DNA from: Pseudomonadota bacterium
Lineage (GTDB): Bacteria > Desulfobacterota > Desulfobulbia > Desulfobulbales > JAGXFP01
DNA: 64,000 nucleotides
NCBI GenBank assembly: GCA_018823285.1
Contig: JAHJIQ010000003.1
Location: 124,001-188,000 of the forward strand
Reading direction: 5' to 3'
Part shown: piece by piece, positions 1-7,609 of the stretch
Numbering within the stretch: the stretch's first letter is position 1
Layout: every line of letters begins with the position of its first letter
The notes under the pieces: generated by a model
The model's database searches: none
What the model saw: the letters and a program-made list of their open reading frames with translations, nothing else
Told to the model about the DNA's origin: nothing
Made by a program: the position numbers and the translations under genes

Positions 1-761
1 ACGATCTCGGCCTGAATGGGGTTCGTGTCCTGATATTCATCCACCAGGATATGATGAAAGCGGTCGGCGACCTCACGCCTCACCGCATCATGTTCCGCCA
101 GGACCTTGCGCAGGTTGACCAGCAGGTCATCATAATCCATCAAGCCATGCTCAAGCTTGAACTTGCGGTAGTTGTCGCGGATCTTCTCCAGTTCGGGCAA
201 ATTTTCATGCAGGTGGCTGTACTGTTCGTCAACGGTCTGCACCAGATCCTGGCACTTGTTGACTGACCGGGAAAAAAGATTGCAGATCATTCTCCTGGTC
301 GGAAAACGTTTGCCGGCTCCTCCCAGATCCATCGACGATTTCAGCAGATTGATGATCCCTTCCGAATCCGACCGGTCAAGGATCGTGAAATTGGCCGGAT
401 ACCCGAGATGGTGCGCGTAACGGCGGAGCAGCACATTGGCCACCGAATGAAAGGTGCCTCCGGTAACCCTCTGCCCCTGATCATCGATCAGCCGCCCGGC
501 CCGTTCGGTCATCTCCTGGGACGCTTTTCGGGTAAAGGTGAGGAGCAGGATATTGTCGGCAGGAACCCCCTGTTCGATCAGATAGGCCATCCGGTAGACC
601 AGGGTCCTGGTTTTGCCGGTCCCGGCCCCGGCGATGACCAGGATCGGGCTGCCCATGGCGGTTGCCGCCTCAAGCTGGGCCTCGTTCAGGTCGTTGCGGC
701 TGAACTTTTCATGCCGGTTTTCAAAGGGGTCCCGCCCGGATGGAAAAAGCGTTTTTTGCAT
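1..761 (-). CDS. UvrD/Rep/PcrA-type ATP-dependent DNA helicase, N-terminal part (cut by window edge)
   Basis: Reading the minus strand from an ATG at 761 gives a superfamily 1A helicase. The Q-motif region LNEAQLEAA is followed by Walker A GAGTGKT (about residues 45-51), TFTRKASQEM, TGGTFHS, and the Walker B box DEYQDTN near residue 240, where the window ends. About 253 codons are present of an expected 650-750. Family members unwind DNA 3'-5' in repair and replication-fork restart. UvrD, Rep and PcrA cannot be told apart from the N-terminus. An in-frame start further upstream is not obvious. The gene diverges from the kinase at 1082. Confidence 0.93.
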   Translation of the reverse strand, partial: MQKTLFPSGRDPFENRHEKFSRNDLNEAQLEAATAMGSPILVIAGAGTGKTRTLVYRMAYLIEQGVPADNILLLTFTRKASQEMTERAGRLIDDQGQRVTGGTFHSVANVLLRRYAHHLGYPANFTILDRSDSEGIINLLKSSMDLGGAGKRFPTRRMICNLFSRSVNKCQDLVQTVDEQYSHLHENLPELEKIRDNYRKFKLEHGLMDYDDLLVNLRKVLAEHDAVRREVADRFHHILVDEYQDTNPIQAEI

Positions 762-1081
762 GGCGGGAATGTACCACAGCCGCATCACCACCGCAATGGA
801 ACTTCCCTTGCGATCTTTCCGCAAGCAGAGCCCCTCCTCATACATCGCAGTCATCCATTTCACCATCGCCGGGAGAGTTCTCTCTTCACTCATCGGAACT
901 GATTCATCAAATCCTGATCTCCAAATCATTGCCTGTCCATTACATGAGGTTCTTCACTCCACCATGATACGCTGTGGTATTCAGAATAAACGGAAACTGC
1001 AATTGTCGGAAAATAATGAAATTACTGTTAATTATGTTAATATGAGATCGCTCGATCATTGATTCGGGGGGGTGAATAATC
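762..1081. other. Divergent intergenic region
   Basis: This 320-bp spacer lies between the helicase (minus) and the histidine kinase (plus). The half next to the kinase is AT-rich, with several TTAAT/AATAT stretches at 1015-1045, so promoters for both directions could lie here. I see no convincing gene, terminator or -24/-12 sigma-54 pair. Confidence 0.5.
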
Positions 1082-2851
1082 ATGGTCAAATCAAGCTTGG
1101 CACGACGGATTTTTCGCTGCATGCTTCTTGGGGGACTCGTACCTCTTCTCAGTATGGCCTTTGCCAGCCAGTACTTCGGCAAACAGGCCATTGTTGATTC
1201 AGAAGAGGGACACCTTGGCTATGCCATGACCTCCCGGATGATCTGGCTCAAGGAATGGCTTCATTACACCAAAAAAGAATTCACTTACGCCGCGAATATA
1301 AGCTGCCCCAAAAAACATGAATCATATTCCGGGCACAATCCCTTCCGTGCTCTGCATCGGGCTGTCGATTCTCTTGGTGCAGGGCATGCCAGATATCAAC
1401 TGCTTGCAGCATACCGGGATGACTGGGCACTGGAAATCCTGTCGGTTGCCCCGCCCGGGGACTCTTCTCCCTCCCCGCCACCTGATTTGAAAGAGGCGCT
1501 GTCAAACGGAGAGGATTTTGTTTTTTCATCAAATTACACCATCGAAGATGGCAAGGTACTGATGCCCATCGGCAAAACCGTTCTCGACAAAAACGGAGAA
1601 ACCTTTGCCTTTATCATTGCCAAACTGGATATCACCAACTCCATCGGCAGGATACTCGGCAATACCGGCGACCTTGGCAAAAGCGGAAAACTCTATATCG
1701 TCAGCAATGAGGGGCGCTATCTTTCCTCCAATTTCGGGATGGGGTCAATCCAGGGCCAAGTCGGGAAATTCCCCCCCGGGTTTCTCTCGGACAGCACCGG
1801 CGCCATTCATGAATATCAAGACTGGCGGGGCAACACGGTGGTAGGCATCTCATCCCTGATTGATGAATCCGGCTGGGTTCTCATCGCCGAGGTGGACAAG
1901 AGCGAAGCATATCATTGGCTCTATGTCGGGATCTCATTCACTATTGCGACCAGCCTGATCACGCTGCTCCTGATCTTTATCATTTCTTCCCGAAGCGCCA
2001 ACCTTCTCGCAAAACCGATGCATGATCTGGCCAGAGTAGCCCGGAGAATCTCGGAAGGAAAATTTGGAGAAAGAATGCCGGCCCTGCCCGACAAAGAATC
2101 ACAGCTGCTCGGTGCGGCATTCAATCAAATGCTTGACAGACTCGCCCTCTCCCGGAAAGCGCTCGCTCATTCCGCGTCAATGGCTGCTGTCGGAGAACTC
2201 TCCTTCGGAATCGTCCACGAGATGAGCAACCCTCTGACCTCAGTCAAAATAAACCTGCAATCTCTCGCCAGAAAAGTAGCTGATGATCCGACCTATTCGG
2301 AAATGGCGAAAATCGCCTCCCAGCAGACCGCGCGTCTTGAGAACATGCTTTCCGACCTGATGAACTATGGACGGCCCATTCAGCTGAACCCCGAAGAAAT
2401 ACAGTTTAAAGATCTTGCTGAAGAGACGGTCAGACTCCTGAAAAAAGAAGCCGGCAGCAAGGGAATTTTCCTGCACATTGATGACCTGCTGGATCATCAT
2501 TCCTTTTTCGGCGACCGGGAATACCTGAACCGCGCCCTGGTCAATCTGGTCAGCAATGCTATTCACTGGTCGGAACCGGAATGTACGGTCACCCTCACCG
2601 GGCGCCTGCTCGAAGATGACGATGAACGATTTGTCATGTCGGTTACCGATTGCGGCCCGGGGATCAAAGAGGCGCAGTTTGACCGGCTGTTTCAGCCTTT
2701 TTTCACCACCAGGCGTGATGGCACAGGGCTCGGCCTGGCAAATGTCCGGAAAATTATCGAGCATCACGGGGGTGAAGTCGCTGCGGAAAATATTCCCGGT
2801 GGCGGAGCCAGATTCACCATAAAACTGCCATTCCGAGGTTTGGAGATATGA
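1082..2851 (+). CDS. Membrane-bound sensor histidine kinase (NtrB/CbrA-like output)
   Basis: A 589-aa inner-membrane kinase. TM1 is at about 12-30, followed by an extracytoplasmic Cache-type sensor of about 240 residues, TM2 at about 280-305 and a HAMP linker. The H-box GIVHEMSNP carries the presumed phospho-His379, and the ATPase domain has an N-box (NLVSNAIHWS), DCGPGI, QPFFTTR and GTGLGL. The absence of a receiver and the NtrB-like ATPase suit a sigma-54 activator partner, whose gene overlaps its stop by 4 bp. The sensed ligand is unknown; Cache domains often bind small organic acids or amino acids. A G-rich stretch precedes the ATG. Confidence 0.93.
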   Translation: MVKSSLARRIFRCMLLGGLVPLLSMAFASQYFGKQAIVDSEEGHLGYAMTSRMIWLKEWLHYTKKEFTYAANISCPKKHESYSGHNPFRALHRAVDSLGAGHARYQLLAAYRDDWALEILSVAPPGDSSPSPPPDLKEALSNGEDFVFSSNYTIEDGKVLMPIGKTVLDKNGETFAFIIAKLDITNSIGRILGNTGDLGKSGKLYIVSNEGRYLSSNFGMGSIQGQVGKFPPGFLSDSTGAIHEYQDWRGNTVVGISSLIDESGWVLIAEVDKSEAYHWLYVGISFTIATSLITLLLIFIISSRSANLLAKPMHDLARVARRISEGKFGERMPALPDKESQLLGAAFNQMLDRLALSRKALAHSASMAAVGELSFGIVHEMSNPLTSVKINLQSLARKVADDPTYSEMAKIASQQTARLENMLSDLMNYGRPIQLNPEEIQFKDLAEETVRLLKKEAGSKGIFLHIDDLLDHHSFFGDREYLNRALVNLVSNAIHWSEPECTVTLTGRLLEDDDERFVMSVTDCGPGIKEAQFDRLFQPFFTTRRDGTGLGLANVRKIIEHHGGEVAAENIPGGGARFTIKLPFRGLEI

Positions 2852-4185
2852 GTAACGTCCTGATAGTCGATGACGACCGCGCTTTGTGCAGAACCCTGGA
2901 AATTCATCTCGGCCGGGCAGGCCACACCACTTTTTCCGGTTTTGATATCTCAACCGGGAAACAATTGCTTGATTCATCCAGCCCGGACCTCGTCCTGCTG
3001 GATGTGAATCTCCCGGATGCGAACGGTCTGGAAGCGCTGCCCTCTTTCCTGCAAAGCCAAAACCGCCCGTCGGTCATCATCATGACCGGAAATCCTGACA
3101 ACAAGAGTGTTGTTGAAGCCATGCGGGCCGGGGCTTTTGATTACATCAGAAAACCGATTGATCTTGATGACGTCCTGCTCATGTTCGAGAAGGTGGAAAG
3201 ACACCGTGCAGCCGTTCCAGCCGCCGGCAGCAAACAGGAGCCGACCGGTCAGGTTTCGACAAATGATGACATGATCGGTTCACACCCCGCCGTACTGGAA
3301 GTCCACAAACTTCTCGGCCTGCTGTCCAGAAGCAGGATCAGCGTTCTGATTCAGGGAGAAACAGGTACCGGCAAGGAACTGGCTGCCCGGATCCTTCATC
3401 AGGCAGGAGCTGCTGGCCACCCTTTTGTGGCAATCAACTGCTCAGCCGTGGTTCCGACTTTGCTGGAAAGCGAATTTTTCGGTCATGAAAAGGGAGCTTT
3501 TACCGGCGCGGATTCACAAAAGATCGGCAAGCTCGAATTTGCCAAAGAAGGCACCGTATTTCTTGACGAGATCGGGGACCTGCCGCTGGACCTGCAGGGA
3601 AAACTGCTGCGGGTGATTCAGGAAGAGGAATTTGTCCGGGTTGGCGGACTCTCGCCGATTCCGTTAAAAGCCAGAGTGGTTTCCGCAACCCACTGCGATT
3701 TACAGAAGATGGTCAGGGACGGCAGTTTCCGCCAGGACCTTTTTTATCGGCTTGCGGTTTCAACGATTTCCATGCCCCCCTTGCGGGAGCGCAGATCGGA
3801 CATTCCCCTTCTGGTCCCGGGGCTTCTGAAAAAGGTCGGCGCCAGGTTGAATCAGCCACCACTCTCCATTGACGACAAAGCAATGGCCGAATTGATCAGT
3901 CATGACTGGCCAGGTAATGTCCGCGAACTGGAAAATATTTTAACCAGAGCGGCAGCCCTTGCCAAAAGTCAGGTCATCAGCAACCATGATCTGAATTTTT
4001 CCCTTGACGATCAAGCCTCCGGAGAAAATTGTTTCCACCCGATCACCTTGAAAGATGCCGAAAGAATTCATATTGAGAAAACACTCCTGGCAAATGGTTG
4101 GAACATAAGCAAGGCGGCACGCCTTCTGGATGTCTCACCCACCACCCTCCGCAAAAAGATCTCCGACTTTCAACTGACCCCCTAA
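2848..4185 (+). CDS. Sigma-54-dependent response regulator (NtrC family)
   Basis: A 445-aa regulator with the classical three-part architecture. The receiver has acidic residues DDD and phospho-acceptor D52 in LLDVNLPD. The AAA+ domain has Walker A GETGTGKE (170-177), the sigma-54 contact loop GAFTGA (216-221), Walker [10 protein letters not shown] and the R-finger region [11 protein letters not shown]-terminal Fis-type helix-turn-helix ends the protein. The ATGA overlap with the kinase implies translational coupling. The GAFTGA loop predicts action at -24/-12 promoters, and one lies 125 bp downstream of the stop (4310-4325), preceded by an inverted repeat at 4189-4220. That makes this RNA/receiver locus its most obvious target (inference). 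Confidence 0.95.
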   Translation: MSNVLIVDDDRALCRTLEIHLGRAGHTTFSGFDISTGKQLLDSSSPDLVLLDVNLPDANGLEALPSFLQSQNRPSVIIMTGNPDNKSVVEAMRAGAFDYIRKPIDLDDVLLMFEKVERHRAAVPAAGSKQEPTGQVSTNDDMIGSHPAVLEVHKLLGLLSRSRISVLIQGETGTGKELAARILHQAGAAGHPFVAINCSAVVPTLLESEFFGHEKGAFTGADSQKIGKLEFAKEGTVFLDEIGDLPLDLQGKLLRVIQEEEFVRVGGLSPIPLKARVVSATHCDLQKMVRDGSFRQDLFYRLAVSTISMPPLRERRSDIPLLVPGLLKKVGARLNQPPLSIDDKAMAELISHDWPGNVRELENILTRAAALAKSQVISNHDLNFSLDDQASGENCFHPITLKDAERIHIEKTLLANGWNISKAARLLDVSPTTLRKKISDFQLTP

Positions 4186-4188
4186 CAC

Positions 4189-4220
4189 CAGTTTCTGGCC
4201 ACCGGCCCCAACAGAAACTG
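4189..4220. promoter_or_regulatory. Inverted repeat, candidate enhancer (UAS) for the NtrC-type regulator
   Basis: CAGTTTCTG (4189-4197) and its exact reverse complement CAGAAACTG (4212-4220) are separated by 14 bp. The pair starts 3 bp after the regulator stop codon and lies about 90-120 bp upstream of the sigma-54 promoter, a usual distance for an NtrC-type enhancer. No T-run follows, so it is not a typical intrinsic terminator. Function is inferred from position only. Confidence 0.45.
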
Positions 4221-4309
4221 ACGGCAACATCCTGTCCAAAAACCGCCACCGTCTTCCTTTTATCAAACAAATCAAGACGTTACGTACAAAAAAATGCGCC
4301 TCTCCCCTA

Positions 4310-4325
4310 TGGCATACTCCTTGCT
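4310..4325 (+). promoter_or_regulatory. Candidate sigma-54 (-24/-12) promoter
   Basis: TGGCATACTCCTTGCT matches the sigma-54 consensus TGGCAC-N5-TTGCW with exact spacing and one mismatch in the -24 element. A start site is expected near 4336. It lies directly downstream of a sigma-54 activator gene and upstream of the structured RNA and receiver gene. Confidence 0.65.
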
Positions 4326-4335
4326 AAACTTGCAT

Positions 4336-4689
4336 CTTAAATGACTCACCTGAATATGGAGTTGCGCAACTCTCTGAAACAAACAGGTTGGGAATTCGTT
4401 ATATCAGTTGGAATACGGGTGTCTTGAAGCTCCACGGAGCAGACAGCAAACAGCGTGAGACTTCGAGCTGCGGAGAGCATGCGTTTCGCTTGACATGTTA
4501 AAAGCGTGGACCGCGGTCCGAATATGCCGATATTTCAGCGAAACCTCGAACCATGAAACCGGCAAGGGAGATGGCGACATCCCTGTCATTAAATGTTCAA
4601 CCAGCCCCCTATGCCACTTCAGAGGTAGCTCTGTGGTGGTTTCTTCCCCCGGCCCACGCCAGTCTACACTCCTGGCGTGGGCATTTTTT
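4336..4689 (+). ncRNA. Candidate structured small RNA or long leader, sigma-54 driven
   Basis: No convincing reading frame fills this stretch, but complementary segments nest in order. CCACGGAGC (4432-4440) pairs with GCTCTGTGG (4628-4636). TTCGAG (4462-4467) pairs with CTCGAA (4545-4550), and GTTTCGCT (4483-4490) with AGCGAAAC (4537-4544). Inside lie the palindrome GGACCGCGGTCC (4508-4519) and, in the 3' half, a GCGA-loop hairpin (4565-4584). An alternative hairpin, CAGAG-GTAG-CTCTG flanked by CCAC/GTGG (4614-4639), would compete with the closing helix. The transcript would end at the 4652-4689 terminator. Short collinear matches to E. coli 6S RNA exist (GAGCATGC, TTAAAA, GCCGATATTTCA), but their order is not convincing. 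Class unknown. Confidence 0.5.
4652..4689 (+). terminator. Strong intrinsic terminator upstream of the receiver gene
   Basis: The 11-bp perfect stem GCCCACGCCAG/CTGGCGTGGGC (4652-4662, 4672-4682) has a 9-nt loop and is followed by six T (4684-4689). It lies after the regulator gene and 26 bp before the GTG of the receiver gene. It should therefore end the RNA started at the sigma-54 promoter and make the receiver gene depend on read-through or its own promoter. Confidence 0.85.
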
Positions 4690-4714
4690 CATACCAAAAT
4701 TTGAGTTCAACGAA

Positions 4715-5071
4715 GTGAATACAAAATCTGTTCTGATCGTAGACGACGACATGGTCTTATGCCGGACCCTGGAAATCCAACTGGAACTTGCCGGTCATTC
4801 AGCCCGCTCAACATTTACCGGTGACGGCGGGATATTCATTGCCAGGCATTGGCAACCGGATCTCGTGCTGCTGGATATCAATCTGCCCGATCAGAGCGGA
4901 TTCACCGTACTGCCCAAGATCCGGAAAGAATCGACCGGAACAAAAATCATCATGATGTCAGCCTGTTCCCACCAGGAGTTTGCGAGAATGCATGTTCACC
5001 CAGGGGAGATTGGTTTTCTGAAAAAACCTCTGGATCTGGGTGCACTCCTGAAAATATTGCATACACCTTAA
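4715..5071 (+). CDS. Single-domain response regulator (CheY-like receiver)
   Basis: A 118-aa stand-alone receiver with acidic triad DDD, phospho-acceptor D54 in LLDINLPD, the switch Ser in MMSA and the conserved Lys in FLKKPLDL. The GTG at 4715 is chosen because the open frame upstream crosses the terminator and translates to nothing family-like; no strong SD is visible. The N-terminus (VLIVDDD, then LCRTLEI and LAGH) closely resembles the receiver of the NtrC-type protein at 2848, so it is probably a paralogous copy that may compete for or relay phosphate from the same kinase (inference). Confidence 0.85.
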   Translation: MNTKSVLIVDDDMVLCRTLEIQLELAGHSARSTFTGDGGIFIARHWQPDLVLLDINLPDQSGFTVLPKIRKESTGTKIIMMSACSHQEFARMHVHPGEIGFLKKPLDLGALLKILHTP

Positions 5072-5339
5072 AGAAGTTGGCACGCAGGACCAAATCCTAC
5101 CCGAACCCCTGTAAAAACAATTGTGCAAAAACCACGACGGCAAAGAGGATAGACACCGGGGCAACTCTTTTGCCTGCCCATTTACTCCTTGGTTTCGGTT
5201 GTCTGTTTTTTTTGGGGATTTTTCTGCCGTCGGTCTTTTGCTTCCTCTTCCTGTCGCACTAGAGGCAGAAGAATATCCCTGGATCCCGAATTCGGCGCTT
5301 CTGACCATCACACAATACTACAGCCTAAGACCCCAAGGA

Positions 5340-5555
5340 TTATTTCCGGCCTGATCTTGAATCTCTAATTGCGTCCAGAATGTCCTCCGTGGCTGCATTA
5401 CAATGAATACCGGAAACATCAAATGGTGAAGCCGAACTTTTCTTCAGAACAAGGGAAAAAACCTCGCCGCTTCTTCTTTTGATCAGAATCTCTTCCTTTT
5501 TGGCAGAATCCAGCACCTTGGAAAACCGCTTCCGTAAAGCCTCATCCGCAGACAT
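5340..5555 (-). pseudogene. Relic of Phd/YefM-like antitoxin fused to the start of its PIN-type toxin (copy 1)
   Basis: A 71-codon frame begins MSADEAL, the same residues that begin the PIN remnant at 7842. It then switches to RKRFSKVLDSAKKEE, the antitoxin sequence of 7478-7609. This copy keeps the antitoxin C-terminus (SSASPFDVSGI to RSGRK), which copy 3 lacks. The best reading is an internal deletion that removed most of the toxin and the antitoxin start. It may still be translated as a small chimera. Phd/YefM antitoxins bind their toxin and operator; that function is doubtful here. Confidence 0.6.
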
Positions 5556-5625
5556 CCGAGCCCGTCTGCGTATTGCGCCGAATCACCACACAAAATCTTA
5601 TATTTCAAGACCTGACCCCAGAGAC
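5491..5625. repeat. 135-bp direct repeat, left copy
   Basis: Matches 6529-6663 at a constant offset of 1038 bp with one mismatch seen (T versus G in the GTCTGCG.ATTG segment). It spans the chimeric PIN/antitoxin junction and ends in the RAYT-associated sequence CCTGACCCCAGAGAC. The two copies bracket the RHH/ParE module. Confidence 0.9.
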
Positions 5626-5759
5626 CAGAGATGACCCCAGAGATTGCGCCGTTTTGGACTAGTTAAACAGATTATCAATCACTTGGCTTGGCCCCTTATA
5701 AACATCCATTTGTCACGCCCCACTACTCCCTATCACTTTCGTTACGTCATAAAAAACAA

Positions 5760-5789
5760 TTAGATTTAATATCCACGAAGAAGTATAAT
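5760..5789 (+). promoter_or_regulatory. Candidate sigma-70 promoter for the RHH/ParE toxin-antitoxin pair
   Basis: A perfect -10 box TATAAT is at 5784-5789, with a weak -35 TTAGAT at 5760-5765 (18-bp spacer), 35 bp before the antitoxin ATG. Toxin-antitoxin promoters are usually autorepressed by the antitoxin; I see no clear long dyad here. Confidence 0.45.
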
Positions 5790-5824
5790 TAAATGTAAAC
5801 AAATGACCACCGATGGAGGAAATT

Positions 5825-6094
5825 ATGAGCCAAACCGTATCAGTACGACTTGAAGAGAAGATATTGCGACAACTTGACATGATGGCAAAAATCTCGGACC
5901 GTTCACGTGCCTGGCTCATGTCAAAAGCGGTAGAACAATATGTTGAGCATGAGGCGTGGCAAATTGAGGAGATCCAACATTCTCTTGCCAAGCTGGAAAA
6001 CGGGACCGGGAAATTCGCTTCTCAGGAGAATGTTAAACAATGGCTTGCAAGCTGGGGCTCGGAAGGAGAATTGGAGCCGCCACAATGCAAATAA
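5825..6094 (+). CDS. Ribbon-helix-helix antitoxin (CopG/ParD type)
   Basis: An 89-aa protein starting SQTVSVRLEEKILRQLD. The beta-strand TVSVRL followed by two helices is the ribbon-helix-helix fold used for operator binding. The C-terminal half is charged and probably wraps the toxin. The ATG at 5825 is preferred over 5813 because the SD GGAGGA (5815-5820) sits just before it. The stop overlaps the toxin start by 10 bp. It should bind and neutralise the ParE-like product and repress the operon. The pair is bracketed by 135-bp repeats, which suggests arrival or duplication as a unit. Confidence 0.88.
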   Translation: MSQTVSVRLEEKILRQLDMMAKISDRSRAWLMSKAVEQYVEHEAWQIEEIQHSLAKLENGTGKFASQENVKQWLASWGSEGELEPPQCK

Positions 6095-6372
6095 GATGGG
6101 AAGAAGAAGCCCTGTCAGACCTGATCAATATCAGAGTGTATATAGAAGAAGAAAACCCAATGGCTGCCGGTAAGCTGGCGGGAAGAATAATAGACAAAGT
6201 CAAACTCCTTGCAGATCAACCGCTTCTGGGTAGCCAGGGACGCTTGCACAACACACGAGAACTTGTGATCACAAGCACCCCCTACACGATCATTTATCAC
6301 GCATCTGCAGATCTCATAACAATATTAAGAGTTTTCCACCAAGCCAGGAAGTGGCCGAAAACTATGCCATGA
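6085..6372 (+). CDS. ParE/RelE-superfamily toxin
   Basis: A 95-aa protein, starting MQIRWEEEALSDL, with typical ParE/RelE layout: an N-terminal strand, a helical hairpin with NPMAAGKLAGRI, the LLADQPLLG.QGR turn, ELVI and the C-terminal strands YTIIYHA and ITILRVFHQARKWP. ParE members poison DNA gyrase and RelE members cut mRNA on the ribosome; the HQARKWP ending suits the ParE branch. GGAG at 6073-6076 is its SD. It looks intact and overlaps the antitoxin, so it is probably functional. Confidence 0.88.
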   Translation: MQIRWEEEALSDLINIRVYIEEENPMAAGKLAGRIIDKVKLLADQPLLGSQGRLHNTRELVITSTPYTIIYHASADLITILRVFHQARKWPKTMP

Positions 6373-6526
6373 AACGATAGAAATACCGGGTGCGGGGAAA
6401 GAATCCTTGATCACAATGACGGAGAACTCTGCACATAACCTTCCCAAGAGGGGAAAAGGGTTTTCCCATCCCACGGGAGAGGACTATCTCTTGACAAGGG
6501 CCTTTTAATGGATGACCCCAGAGACC

Positions 6527-6593
6527 TTTCTTCCTTTTTGGCAGAATCCAGCACCTTGGAAAACCGCTTCCGTAAAGCCTCATCCGCAGACAT
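6527..6593 (-). pseudogene. Relic of PIN/Phd-like pair (copy 2, only the junction kept)
   Basis: Starts MSADEALRKRFSKVLDSAKK exactly as copy 1, then homology stops after about 22 codons and the frame runs into unrelated sequence. It lies inside the right-hand 135-bp repeat, so it shares the deletion junction of copy 1 but has lost the antitoxin C-terminus. Confidence 0.65.
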
Positions 6594-6663
6594 CCGAGCC
6601 CGTCTGCGGATTGCGCCGAATCACCACACAAAATCTTATATTTCAAGACCTGACCCCAGAGAC
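6529..6663. repeat. 135-bp direct repeat, right copy
   Basis: Right copy of 5491-5625. Its end overlaps the last codons of the RAYT gene: the residues RVSGVRS and the stop are encoded by the repeat edge GTCTCTGGGGTCAGGTCTTGA read on the minus strand (6643-6663). Confidence 0.9.
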
Positions 6664-7425
6664 TCTTCTCGATTTAAACAATTCCGCCCGTGAAACACGG
6701 TAGAAATTACAGACTGCCGATATTACTTTTTCAATTTCAGGAGCCAACTCCTTCGATTCTGGTACCTCCGGCTGATTCAACAAGTCCGAAAACTTCTTCC
6801 CAATAAACTCTTTGAACGATTTGTCACCAAATATCGATGGAAGATTTTTTAATGAATAGAACCTCTCTATTTCTTCGGATTCGCCTTTCGAGACAAAGTC
6901 GATATATACTGATCTTTGTTTTGGCTGCGAAGTTTCAAGCATTGCAAGCAGATCATCTTTTTGAAGCCAGGACCATTTCTTTGCCTGTGACAGAAAACCA
7001 TCATGGCTACTCCAACGATAATCCTTGAGGGACTTGACCAAACCTGCCCGGAGAGGATTTCTGTGAATGTATCGCATAACCTCCAGAATATGGCTATCGG
7101 CCTCAACAAGAACTGCTTTATAGCGACCGCGAAACAACTGCCCTTCTTTCTTGTGGCGACGGTTGAAGCGTTGAGTATAAACTCCGTTTATGTGCCGCAT
7201 ACCACGAGAGAGATTCCCCTCCGGTGTCTGGATTAAAAGATGGTAGTGATTCGACATAAGACAATAGGCCGACACTCTGAAATTCCATAGCTCTGAGGAT
7301 TCCTGCAAAACCTTGATAAATGCTTCACGATCCGCAGCGTCAATAAAAATCTCTTCGCTCCGCCTGCCTCGGTTCATCACATGGTACCAGGCGCCTGGAT
7401 ATTCTATTCGTAATGGTCTGGACAT
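6643..7425 (-). CDS. REP-associated tyrosine transposase (RAYT, Y1_Tnp family)
   Basis: A 260-aa member of the TnpA-REP group related to IS200/IS605 HUH transposases. It begins MSRPLRIEYPGAWYHVMNRG. The HUH-type metal-binding motif is NHYHLLIQTP, and HRNPLRAGLV and YRWSSHDGFL are typical of the family, with the catalytic Tyr in that region. RAYTs are single-copy domesticated transposases that nick and join DNA at REP palindromes. The C-terminus seems shorter than usual and ends in repeat sequence (RVSGVRS), so it may be truncated. Upstream, 7453-7474 holds the hairpin-forming end GGTCAA...TTGACC. Confidence 0.9.
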   Translation of the reverse strand: MSRPLRIEYPGAWYHVMNRGRRSEEIFIDAADREAFIKVLQESSELWNFRVSAYCLMSNHYHLLIQTPEGNLSRGMRHINGVYTQRFNRRHKKEGQLFRGRYKAVLVEADSHILEVMRYIHRNPLRAGLVKSLKDYRWSSHDGFLSQAKKWSWLQKDDLLAMLETSQPKQRSVYIDFVSKGESEEIERFYSLKNLPSIFGDKSFKEFIGKKFSDLLNQPEVPESKELAPEIEKVISAVCNFYRVSRAELFKSRRVSGVRS

Positions 7426-7477
7426 ATTTTCAACTTATCAAACTTAACCACAAAGGTCAAAAGCGGACTTGACCCCT

Positions 7478-7609
7478 TCATGAACTCTTCTTCAAAACAA
7501 GGGGAAAAACCTCGCCGCCTCTTCTTTTGATAAGAACCTCTTCCTTTTTGGCAGAATCCAGCACCTTGGAAAACCGCTTCCGAGCCTCTGAATAGGTATA
7601 CGCTTTCAT
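7478..7609 (-). pseudogene. Phd/YefM-like antitoxin, C-terminally truncated (copy 3)
   Basis: Starts MKAYTYSEARKRFSKVLDSA, a normal Phd/YefM N-terminus in which the YSEAR region makes the DNA-binding fold. It stops at VLKKSS, where copy 1 continues for about 30 more residues. The break coincides with the GACTTGACCCC end of the RAYT element. The ATG overlaps the PIN-gene stop (AGATGA), so toxin precedes antitoxin, the reverse of the usual order. Confidence 0.7.
7482..7582. repeat. 101-bp segment shared with 5434-5534
   Basis: Imperfect copy of the antitoxin-coding segment of copy 1, with about eight differences by eye. It is more diverged than the 135-bp repeats are from each other, so copies 1 and 2 separated later than copy 3. 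Confidence 0.8.

Noticed and set aside
4432..4636. 6S RNA assignment for the structured RNA
   Set aside because: Short matches to E. coli 6S (GAGCATGC, TTAAAA, GCCGATATTTCA) occur in the wrong relative order for the 6S central bubble; left as unclassified RNA.
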